64,000 nt of DNA from Acanthamoeba castellanii str. Neff. Its lineage: Eukaryota; Discosea; Longamoebia; Acanthamoebidae. Every line of letters begins with the position of its first letter. The stretch's first letter is position 1. A program made the position numbers and the translations under genes. The stretch lies in NCBI RefSeq assembly GCF_000313135.1, contig NW_004457431.1, positions 432,598-496,597 on the forward strand, in the 5' to 3' direction. Below the pieces are notes generated by a model. It saw only the letters and a program-made list of their open reading frames with translations. It was not told the origin of the DNA and did no database searches. This document shows positions 12,382-21,229 of the stretch, in pieces.

Positions 12382-13996
12382 TTACAGGGTGGCGGAGTAG
12401 GGCGCCATGTGGGCTCTTCCCGCTGGCACGCGATACTGGCCCTCGTGCATACCTGGTTGTTCGACACAACGAACCAAGAAGACAGGAGTGGTGAGCCGGA
12501 GGGAGTGAGTGTGGGAGCGGAAGCGCAGAAGAGTGTCACGCGTGAAGAGACTCGCACCCTGCTGTGGTCGGAAGAAGGCGTCGCAGTGGTTGTGCCCCAC
12601 CTGCAGTATCTTGCACGGGTTGCTCACGCCAATCTGGTCTGTCGTGTGCCGCGCGAACCAACCAAACCAAGCAAGCAAGCAAACGTCACGTCAGCCACCA
12701 CACACAGAGACAAGCCCAGCGGACGGAGGCGGAGGGCGACGCACTCATGTGGAGGACGTTGAGGACCCGGTTCTCGGCGCCCCATATGTTCTGCTGGTAG
12801 TCGATGGCCTTGAGGTCGCCCTCGTCGAGAGGGAGCGGCGAGAGGAAGACGAAGGCGTCGTAGGACCCCACCCGCGCCCGCGTGGTGCAGCTGTCCTCCG
12901 GCTTCTCCACGCAGAACACCGACGGCCCCTCCCACCGCGCCAGCACGTACACTGCCGTCCCATCGCTTGCCATAAGTGTGCGTGTGCGTGTGCGTGTGCG
13001 TGTGCGTGTCGTTGGTCGTATCGTACCATGGGGTACGGTCTTGCGCTCAAAGAGGGCCTTGGTGGCGAATTGCCAGCCCTGGGCGAGGTAGATGTCGGCG
13101 TTCATGATCATGCACAGCTCGCCGGGCAGCTTCGTCGCGGCGTACTCGAAGGCGTCGCGGTAGTGCATCCAGCGGCCGAGCGGCACCGGCTGCAGCTTGC
13201 CGCACACGTCGGGCATGCCCTGGGCCAGGATGAACTCCAGGTCGCTCTCCCGCTCGAGCAGGAGGTGGATCCGCCTGACGTGCGGATTTCTCAGATTCTT
13301 GCGCAGCGTGTCGAGGTACTCCTCCTGCCGCCGACGCCGGTGGAGCGGACCCTTCTCGACGGCGTACCTGCGGTCCTTCCCGATCGCCTCCGCGTCCTTG
13401 GCGCTCTTCACCTCGCCCAGCTCCGGCAGCACTTCCGGCAAGACTGGGAACTAAACATCATCGCACACACACCGCACACGCACGCACGCACGCACACACA
13501 CACACACCGCACACACACGCACATTGCAGACGCCACCGCACACACGGCGTAAGCAGGCGAAGGAGCGGGTGCGAAGGAAGGGGCGTGAAGGAGCACACCT
13601 GGGTGATGATGTTGATCTCGCCGAAGCAGGTGCCGTTCTCGGGGTGGGGATACATGGCGTGGACGATGCTATCGTGGTCGGCCTCGACCGCACGCAGCTC
13701 CCGGTCGAGTCGCTCCTGGAGCTGCCGTCGCTGCTCCTGCGTCAGCTCGGCCATCGCGTTGGGCGCGGCCTTCGTCATCTTTCTTGCGTAGTCTACGCTC
13801 GACTGGGCGGCGTTGGGCCTCACTCGGCCGTGCTCCTGCTCGTGCAGCACCCACACAACAGCTCAATTCAATGCCAGCCCCAAGGGGCAAGATGTTACGA
13901 TTAACAAGGTACCGTGGGCAGATAGAAAGCGGTGCCGAGGAAGAAGAGGGTGGTCCCCACAAGAAGGAGTACAAACCACCGCCGTCGCAAGCCCAT
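12382..13996 (-). CDS. Putative GT-A-type glycosyltransferase-like type II membrane protein (copy A)
   Basis: ATG at 13996 gives a short basic start and one membrane anchor (RRRWFVLLLVGTTLFFLGTAF), typical of Golgi type II enzymes. An intron then joins EHGRVRPNAAQSS. The lumenal part reads QEEYLDTLRKNLRNPHVRRI, GKLQPVPLGRWMHYRDAFEY, GELCMIMNADIYLAQGW, ARWEGPSVFCVEKPEDSC, DAFVFLSPLPL, NIWGAENRVL, CKILQVGHNHCDAFFRPQQG, ending MAPYSATL. MIMNADIYL sits where GT-A enzymes place their acidic metal/nucleotide site, and the paralogue on the other strand has MIMNCDVFL. A GTGCGT hexamer run (12977-13012) either lies in an intron or encodes an Arg-Thr run; no good splice join was found there. Substrate unknown. 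Confidence 0.65.
12977..13012. repeat. (GTGCGT)n tract
   Basis: About six units of GTGCGT inside glycosyltransferase-like gene copy A. On the minus strand it reads through as repeated Arg-Thr. Confidence 0.75.
13474..13531. repeat. (AC)n/(ACGC)n intronic microsatellite
   Basis: A CACGCACGC then CACACAC tract within the intron of glycosyltransferase-like gene copy A, between the EINIITQ exon and the FPVLPEVLPELGEV exon. Confidence 0.75.
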
Positions 13997-14232
13997 CGTC
14001 ACCGCGCCACAACCGATTCCCTTCCTTCCCATCTTGGTCTTGTACCTCCTTTTTTCTTTTCTTTTTCTTTTTGGCCTTTAATTTCGTTTTCTTCATTTCC
14101 GATGAAAAATCGCTGCAAATGTAGCACCGTAGTTGGTCATTGTCTGCGGAGTTAAAATGTGAAGAACACGCGAGTGCCCACGGCAGCTCACCGAAACTAA
14201 AATCAACAAAATCAAAGTAACATCGGAGGAGG
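13997..14232. promoter_or_regulatory. Shared divergent promoter region of the glycosyltransferase-like pair
   Basis: 236 bp between the two opposed ATGs. It is AT/T-rich (a run of TTTTTTCTTTTC at about 14050-14080) against GC-rich flanks. No clear TATAAA box seen. The two genes are paralogues, so a shared bidirectional promoter is plausible. Confidence 0.4.
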
Positions 14233-15796
14233 ATGACGCCGACAGATCACAAGAAGAAGAAGATGCTGCTCCTCGCCCTGGTCGTACTGTCGGCAGTGCT
14301 CTTCTGCATGGTCAAGACCATGCAGAACAACGAGGCCTGGGAGGCCGAGGATGCCGAGGTCTGGGGCCGCCGGCCCCCCTCCCAGCGCCACGCCCTCCAC
14401 AACGCCGCCCAAGACAAAGCTGCCGCGGCGAAAAAGATGAGCGAAGCGGATCGACAGGCCGAGGGGCGGTGGTTCAGGCGGGTGCGGGACGTGCGCGGGG
14501 AGTGCCGGGGCCAGGTCCATCTGGTGATGCAGTTCCCGGTGCTGGCCGCGGTGGACTTCCGGCAGGAGCAGAAGGAGGTGGTGGTCGACGAGCACCTCGA
14601 GATGGACGCCCGGCGGCGGCTCTACAACCACCTGGCCTACGTCAACTCCCTCCCGCCCGTGCACCGCGAGCGGCGCCAGGCCGAGTACGCCGAGACCCTG
14701 CGCCGCAACGTCGGTACCGTCTCCGTCTTTGTTGCCTGCGCGTGCGATGGTACACATGCGCATGTGCGGTGTGTGTCTCACGCGTGTGTGCGTGTGCGTG
14801 TGCGTGTGCGGTGTGCATGTGCCGTGGTGCATGTGTGCAGCGAATCCTTACGTGAAGGAGATTCACCTGCTGATGGAGCGGGAGGCGGACAAGGCGTTCA
14901 TCGTGAGCCAGGGTGTCCACGACCCGTGCGGCAAGCTCAAGTTCGTCTTCCTCGGCAAGTACCTCACCTACCACGGTACGTGCGTTCTTTTGGCGGGTCC
15001 CGTGTGACTGATGCAGGGAGTGACTCATGACCGTGTGTCGTGTCGTGCGTCGTGCGTCGTGCAGATGCGATCCAATACGCCGACGAGCATCTGAAGGGCG
15101 AGATGGCGATGATCATGAATTGCGACGTGTTCCTGGGCGAGGGCTTCGGCGCGCTCACGCGAGACCACTTCCACGTCGGAGCTAAACCGCACAACAGCAG
15201 CAGCAGCGAACCCGTCGCTGCCACCAGTGGCGACCAGCAGAAGGCGACGGCCGGCTCAGCTGACGAGGAACCGGGGCAGCAGCAGCAGCACGGGTTCAAG
15301 GTGTACGCGCTGTCGCGCTACGAGCTGACGTCGCCCTTCTGCGTGGAGAAGAAGAACGAGCACTGCCTGGCCCGGGCCGACATCTCGTCGCTGGACGCAT
15401 TCCTCTTCCTGAGCCCGCTGCCGTTCAACTTCAGCGCCAACGTGGCCGAGCTGGCCATCAAGCAGAACACGTGGGGCGCCGAGAACGCGCTCGTCGAGGC
15501 CATGCGCGAGAAGGGGGCCGTGCTCAAGAACCCGTGCCACCTCCTCCAGCTCGGCCACATGCACTGCGACGGCAAGTTCCGACCCAACGTACGCCAAACC
15601 CCCCCCATCGTTCACCACACACACACAACACACAACACACAACACACAACACACAACACACAAGCATGCACGCACGCACGCACACGCACACAACTCATCG
15701 CACACGACGCATTTGCAGCAAGGGACGTATCAGGGCAAGGCCAAGATCGAGGTGTCGGACAAGCTCGGGCGAGTGGGTCGAGCCTACGAGCTGTAA
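14233..15796 (+). CDS. Putative GT-A-type glycosyltransferase-like type II membrane protein (copy B)
   Basis: A basic N terminus and a single anchor (MLLLALVVLSAVLFCMV) precede a lumenal domain: QVHLVMQFPVLAAVDF, YAETLRRNV joined to ANPYVKEIHLLMEREADKAF, GKLKFVFLGKYLTYH joined to DAIQYADEHLKGEMAMI, MNCDVFLGEGFG, YALSRYELTSPFCVEKKN, LDAFLFLSPLPFNF, NTWGAENALVE, HLLQLGHMHCDGKFRPN joined to QGTYQGKAKIEV, ending RAYEL. Introns are about 14713-14840, 14975-15063 and 15591-15719. It matches copy A block by block over about 250 residues but carries its own Ser/Gln-rich insert (15185-15290). Cys in FCVEKK, the LFLSPLP block and the GHxHCD block are shared, so are probably functional. Activity not proven. 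Confidence 0.7.
15617..15664. repeat. (CACAA)n-type intronic repeat
   Basis: ACACAACACACAACACA tandem units in the last intron of glycosyltransferase-like gene copy B. A similar tract lies near 52.3 kb. Confidence 0.8.
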
Positions 15797-16061
15797 TAGG
15801 AGAGGACACAGCAGCTCCTGTGGCGTTGCGCCGCGTGACACGTCGCTGTCGATGATGGCGACGACGGGCGGCAAAGAAGAAGAAGAGCAGTACATGTAGA
15901 TAGAATCGCTATGGTCGTAACAGATGTATTCAACACTAACAAAGAAGAGAGGTGGACATATCACTAGATGCACTTAACAACAGAAAACCGTTAAAGCCTT
16001 TCTTTTTACTTACACTCACGCTCCCTCTCCGTCTTCGGTGTCCGTGGTCTTGCTGTTGTTC

Positions 16062-17086
16062 TTAGGATCGCATCTTGCGGAAGATGAGAATCCGACCGAG
16101 CTGGCCACCGCCGCCCGTGCTTTCGCTTTCCACCTCGCACGTCAAGCCCAGCTCTTGGGCGTGCCGCCGCATCTCGTCCTGTGCCGAATCGCCAAAACAC
16201 TGTGAGCACTACACGACACGCCACACGACACTGCGCGGGCGACACTGTGAAGTGTGAAGGAGGCGTATCTGTACCCAGAGGTAGTCGGACCGGTGCACGT
16301 AGGCCAAAACCAAGAAGGCGCGGGCGTCGTCGGAGAGCAGCGCCCTGGCAGTGGTGAGGAGCGGCACGATGTTGGCGTACTCGTAGATGACGTCGCTCCC
16401 GAACACCACGTCGAACGTGTGGCAGAGCTCTCGGCCCTCGCTATCTCGCGCGGCCTTCAACTCCTCCTCGTCCGCGCTCCACCCCAGGCTGAGCACCTGC
16501 ACCTTCGTCGCCGCCGCCGCCGCCGTCGTGGTCCCGCCGTTGTTCTGCTCCACCATGCTGCAGTCCTCTCCCTGATGAGCGTCGCCGTTCTCCCCACTCT
16601 CTACTCGCTGCGGCGCTCGGTTCAGATTCTCGTTCACGTTGCGTCGCAGGAGGTCCATCACTTGCTCGCTGCCGTCCGTGACGACCAGCTCGCTGGGACC
16701 CAGCTGGGCCACCACCTGCGCAGACCCCATAAAGTTACGACTTTGCGTTGGCCTCTTCTGTGGACATCAGGAAGAGGGAGTGATGTGTACCGCGCTGCCA
16801 AGGCCGGCCCCGGCACCGAGCTCGATTACTCGCTTCTGGGCGAAGAGGTGTGGGTTGTAGGCAGCAAATCGGCACAGGCGCTCGGCACCAGGCCACAGGT
16901 ACAAACCTGTGAGCGTCAGACAGAGCACGATATCGTAAGATGGAGATTGTACAAAATTTGATAAAGATGGAGATTATCCGCACCTTGCTGCTTGGCATCG
17001 AATTGTTTGCCCTTGAATTCAGAGAGCAGCCATATCGAGGCCTCTATGCCGTCGCCAAATCGAAAGGATCGCTGCTCGTACTCCAT
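16062..17086 (-). CDS. METTL21-type protein-lysine methyltransferase
   Basis: Four exons join cleanly: EYEQRSFRFGDGIEASIWLL through FDAKQQ, then GLYLWPGAERLCRFA, then the SAM-binding motif I VIELGAGAGLGSA joined to VVAQLGPSELVVTDGSEQV. Motif LLRRNVNEN follows, then a Gln/Asn/Ala-rich loop, VFGSDVIYEYANIVPLL, and the last exon DEMRRHAQELGLTCEVESE to FRKMRS. The LWPGAE block, the ELGAGAGL motif and the GSDVIY motif (in the position of DxxY) place it in the METTL21/VCP-KMT group of class I methyltransferases that modify lysines of non-histone proteins such as chaperones. Length (about 260 residues) fits. ATG at 17086 follows an acceptor-like ATATTACAG, so a further 5' exon cannot be excluded. 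The precise target is unknown. Confidence 0.75.
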
Positions 17087-17184
17087 CCCTTCTGTAATAT
17101 CGTGTTGTGCTCAGAATTCAGAACGAAATCAGAACACGACAAGAAACTGAGGAAAAGCTGCAAAGGTCGAATTGGTTGGTGCTC

Positions 17185-18164
17185 TCACTTGTTTCTGATC
17201 ACAGAGTGAAGTGAGTGGGTGTGTACAAATGACATGAGGCGAGGGTGGCTGGCCTGCAACGCAGTGGTTGAGTCCTCCAGCCCATGGCATATGGCAGGTG
17301 GTTGGAAGGCGGTGGGAGGGAATGGCTCCTCCTGCATGTTCCGCCACCAGGTGAAGAGATACTGCAGCTTGCTCTCCACCGTTCCCTGTGTGGGGAGAAC
17401 ACATCAGCTCGTTTGTGGGGGATTGTTCGGGGGGTGAATGCTCGTTGGAGAACATACAAAGACGGAGGTGTAGGCCACGGGAATGCAGCGATCATGGGCC
17501 ATAGGCATCATTTGCATGTCCAGGCTGCCAAAGTTGTTCGTCCACTGGCTGGCCTTCTCCACACCAATGGTGATCAGTCCGTTGTAGAACCAGTTCGTCG
17601 TGTTCGTACACAATGGGTAGAAGCACGGCGCTTGCAATCGCACACCACCACAAGGCGCGGGTGAGCTACACTTGGATGCTTCCTTGGGCGGGTTGGAGAG
17701 AGCATTTGTCACCTCCACAGGTCGTCTTCTTGCATTGCGGATTGTCGGTCATGTTGACGATGTACACCGCCTCCTGTGGCCACGTAAGCAAATAGAGCGA
17801 CAACCACACCCGCCGAGAGGGGACGCACCGGAAGGCTGTAGAGCTCGTACGTGTCGTTGCCGTAGAGCACGCGCGAGTACATGCCACGCTGTTCGTCGTA
17901 CGCGTCATGGCTCATGCCCACCCTCGGGTAGTCTGCACGCGGGCACAAAGCCGGTAAGCGGAGGGCTCACTCTGCGACCTCCACAAAAAAGATCGAAGGG
18001 GGGGACGTGCTGGGGAAGTTGGAGAAGGTCTCAGAGAAGATGGAATAGGAGCGGGGGGCGCAGCAGTGAGGTTGTCCACCGGCCGGTGGCACGAGTCCAA
18101 TAAACACGACCACCGCCACGCAGAGAAGCCGCAGCCGTGTTGTTCTCTCGTGGCCGTCTTCCAT
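17185..18164 (-). CDS. Secreted protein, possible ependymin-related (EPDR-like)
   Basis: Begins MEDGHERTTRLRLLCVAVVV, a signal peptide or signal anchor ending near PPAGG, followed by QPHCCAPRSYSIF. Exons then give DYPRVGMSHDAYDEQRGMYS, GNDTYELYSLP joined to EAVYIVNMTDNPQCKKTTCG, APCFYPLCTNTTNWFYNGLI, ASQWTNNFGSLDMQ, HDRCIPV and SKLQYLFTWWRNMQEEPFPP. The order (CC near the mature N terminus, YDxxxxR, a tyrosine-rich strand, VYxxN with CxxxxC, a WTNNFG turn, and a late Cys) resembles ependymin-related proteins, lysosomal or secreted lipocalin-like folds, but the match is by eye. NMT, NTT and NDT are potential glycosylation sites. Divergently arranged with the ankyrin-F-box-Rab gene at 18565. 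Confidence 0.55.
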
Positions 18165-18438
18165 CGCTGTGTTGGTTGGCGGAATAAGAAAAAGTGGGAC
18201 TCTGACTTGGCCACACACCGCTGGCCGCGATCACCTTCAGGCGCATGGCCTAAGCGGGGTACCTCGCATACTTACCACTGGCCGGCCATCGGTGCGGCCC
18301 GTCCTCACGCACGGTGATGCCGCAGGTGCATCGGTCACAGTCCCCTGCTGAGATTAGTACCAGCAACAACTCTGAGTCCTTCATTTAATGTCGACGGTGA
18401 CGTTGATGCGTCCAACCGTCGACAGTCGACGTAAGGCT

Positions 18439-18465
18439 CTTCGAAGAAGACACTTCTTGAAGAAG
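18439..18465. promoter_or_regulatory. Imperfect palindrome resembling a heat-shock element
   Basis: CTTCGAAGAAG, a 3-base spacer ACA, then CTTCTTGAAG and AAG, forming an inverted repeat that contains TTCTTGAA (TTC-nn-GAA). It lies in the 400 bp between two divergent start codons (18164 and 18565). An upstream in-frame ATG at 18388 would make it coding, so the assignment is tentative. Confidence 0.3.
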
Positions 18466-18564
18466 ATAACGACGGTCGCTCCTGCCCTTACCGTGCACAC
18501 CACATGGCACACAAACTCACCGCAAAAGTTGTTATCATTCCACTTCTGGCCAGTACAAGGAAAG

Positions 18565-20412
18565 ATGACCAGCGTAGCCACAGCGAACAATCGGCAGGAG
18601 CCGACCAGCGTAGACCAGAGTACTTTGAGTCCCGCAGCAGCCCTCACAACGGCTGTGGTCGACGGTGACCAGACTTCGGTGCAAGCCCTCATCCTCGTAC
18701 GTTGCGGCCGTCGTAGTGGTGGTGGTGGTGTACTGCCTTTCCAGCCTCTCACCACCGAGGCATTTTTGACCACCAGAAGGGTGCGACGTGAATGAGGCTG
18801 ACGACATGGGCCTGCTGCCGCTTCTCGCCGCGGTCAAGTGCAACAACATGGCCATGGCCCGCCTGCTCATCGACCACGGCGCCCATGTCCATCAGCAGAA
18901 TTGCAAGCGCTCAGAGCTGCACGCCCTGGCCGAAACACAGAAGGGTCCCTACCCTGCCGTACGCGCACCACTCCTAGCATACACGCACCACCGCAAACTC
19001 ACCACCGCACACGCACCATCGCGCGTACGCCAATCCTTGCAACCAATGGCACAGTTGCCGGCGACGGTTGGTGCGAGGTGGGTCAACACGGTGCAAAGAT
19101 GGGCCATGCCTTCGCCCGCGGTCAAGTTCTGGCAGCTGCTCCTGGACATCGGCGCCAGTCCGAATTGGTATGACTTCACGGCCGCACGTTCATAAGCGTG
19201 TGTCACTGCATTAACACCATATCATGTGGGTTATCAGGCCCGATAGGCACGGGATGACGCCATTCCATGTGGCCTGCGCTCGCGGCAATTGGCCCGTTGT
19301 CCAATTCCTCCTTCAAGGTGCAGTCGTTTGTGAGGTTGTGGTCACCGACGCGGTGCTGACATTCGAGTGGGCCGTTCGTGCACAGGCAAACATGTGAGTG
19401 ATGTCGACAAAGCCGACGAGCAGGGCGAAACTGCGCTGCACTACGCCGCTCGCTATGGCCACGCCGCTGTCGTGTCGCTCCTTCTCTCTTCGCGAGCCGA
19501 CACACAGATGATGAGCAAGCACGGCAATGCCGCCGAGGTGAGCCCCTCCTCTCCCCTCATCTCCTCGTCTTCACTGCTCGTCCCTCTTGCAGTTGAGTCC
19601 AGGGTAGGAGGCTGATGGAGGCCGCATGATATCAGGTGGCGAGAGAGGCGGGCCACGTGGCCGTGGCGGAGCTCATCGAAAGCTGGAGCTATCGGGCGTG
19701 TCCCATCTTGTTCATGCCCTTCGACGCGCTGGTGCACGTGATGGCTTTCCTGGAGCCCAGCGACTTGTGCGCTGTCGCCCAGGCCTGCTCGGTATCCACC
19801 CCGCCCCCAACCTCGATTCGCCTCCGTCGCCTGCCTGGCTGACATATTCCACACCACAGATGCTGAACGAAGTGAGCAGCGATGACCACGTGTGGCGCCG
19901 ATTCTGCCATGCTCGATGGAGCAGCGACGACAAGGGGTCGGAGGGCAAGCGATGGAAAGCGCACTACATGGCCTGGCTCCAGCCCCGCCTCAAGCAGTAC
20001 GCCACCAGTAAAGGTAACTTTTCAACTGCATGTCACTTGATGAGATCGATAGCTGACGGGCCAGTTCATCTCTCTCCAGCAAGAGGATTCGCCGGACCCA
20101 CAGCCTCTGCGCGTCCATCGCCGCCACAGTCTGCCGACTACGACCAACTTTTCAAGTTCAACGTCATCGGCGATGCCGGTACGCTTCACTACGGGCTATT
20201 TGATGGTGCTGTTTGTGTAAACGCATGGGGCTGACTCTCGCTCTGGTGTTCTTTTTTGGCCCCAAAAAAGGTGTGGGCAAGACTTCCCTCCACACGCGAT
20301 TCTTCAGGGACGAATTCAGCCTGCCCTACGTCAGCACCATCGGTGTTGAGTTTGGAATCAAGACCATCGAGCTGTGTGGCCAGCGCATCAAGCTTCAGGG
20401 TATTACCCCCAC

Positions 20413-20461
<49 letters not shown>

Positions 20462-21105
20462 GTGCGTGCGTGTGCGTGGAGTGCATTATTAGAGTGTTTG
20501 ACTGAACTGGGTTGGCATCTCAGTGTGGGACACGGCGGGCCAGGAACGTTTCCGCAGTATCACGCGGGCCTACTACCGAGGGTCGCGCGGTCTGGTGGTG
20601 GTCTACGACGTTACCAACCGAAGCTCGTGGGAGAATGCCAAGTTTTGGATCAACGAAGTGCAGCGAAACTTGCCCGACGATGTTGACATGATGCCCTTCC
20701 TCCTTGGTAGACCAATCCTCCCCTCCGCCTTGCCCTTGTCGTGTGACCTCAAGCTAAGCTTGTGTGCGCGTGCGTCTAGTTGGCACGAAGAACGACTTGG
20801 AGCATCAAAGGCAAGTGTCACCGGAGGAGGGCCAAGCGCTGGCCCTGGAGTTGGGCGCCGCCGGCTGGGCCGAAACGAGCAGCCGCACCGGAAGCGAGGT
20901 GGAGAACACGTTCCTGCGTCTGACCGAGGTGGCCCTGCTGGGTGTGGACCCGTTCGCCAGCTCTGGCGCGGTCGGGGTCGAGTGCTGGGTCCCGAGCGCG
21001 GAGGTGCTGCAGGCGCTCTACGACAAGTCGAGCACGGGCCGGGCGGCCAAGGAGCGGATCGCGGCCATGGAGGCCGCTCGCTCTGGCAAGTGCCTGCTCC
21101 AATGA
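18565..21105 (+). CDS. Ankyrin / F-box / Rab GTPase fusion with C-terminal CaaX box
   Basis: Start MTSVATANNRQEPTSVDQST. Ankyrin repeats: DVNEADDMGLLPLLAAVKC, MARLLIDHGAHVH, MTPFHVACARGNWPVVQFLL, ETALHYAARYGHAAVVSLLL. F-box: FMPFDALVHVMAFLEPSDLC, AVAQACS joined to MLNEVSSDDHVWRRFCHARW. Rab domain (about 20140-20940): FNVIGDAG joined to VGKTSLHTRF, switch I VSTIGVEFG, IKLQ joined to VWDTAGQERFRSITRAYYRG, VVVYDVTNRSSWENAKFWI, VGTKNDLEHQRQVS, ETSSRTG. All five G motifs are present, including the catalytic Gln of AGQE, so it should cycle GTP. It ends GKCLLQ, a CaaX box with Gln last, which favours farnesylation; true Rabs normally carry CC or CxC ends. The F-box predicts SCF membership. An alternative ATG lies upstream at 18388. 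Confidence 0.85.
20424..20462. repeat. (CT)n(GT)n intronic microsatellite
   Basis: A CTCTCTCT then GTGTGT tract within the intron separating IKLQ from VWDTAGQERF of the Rab domain. Confidence 0.8.
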
Positions 21106-21229
21106 CCCGCCCTCTTCGTTATGCTGGTGTAGTCAATCAAATTGGGATGTATGACTAGAGGATGGATTCACACGAATGTGTGCAGACTTGTACAGCCAAG
21201 ACCTGGTATCAGCTACACCACATTACGTC

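Noticed and set aside
12509..13552. A 347-residue plus-strand ORF opposite the glycosyltransferase-like gene copy A
   Set aside because: The minus strand matches its paralogue block by block with sensible introns; the plus ORF is a GC-driven shadow.
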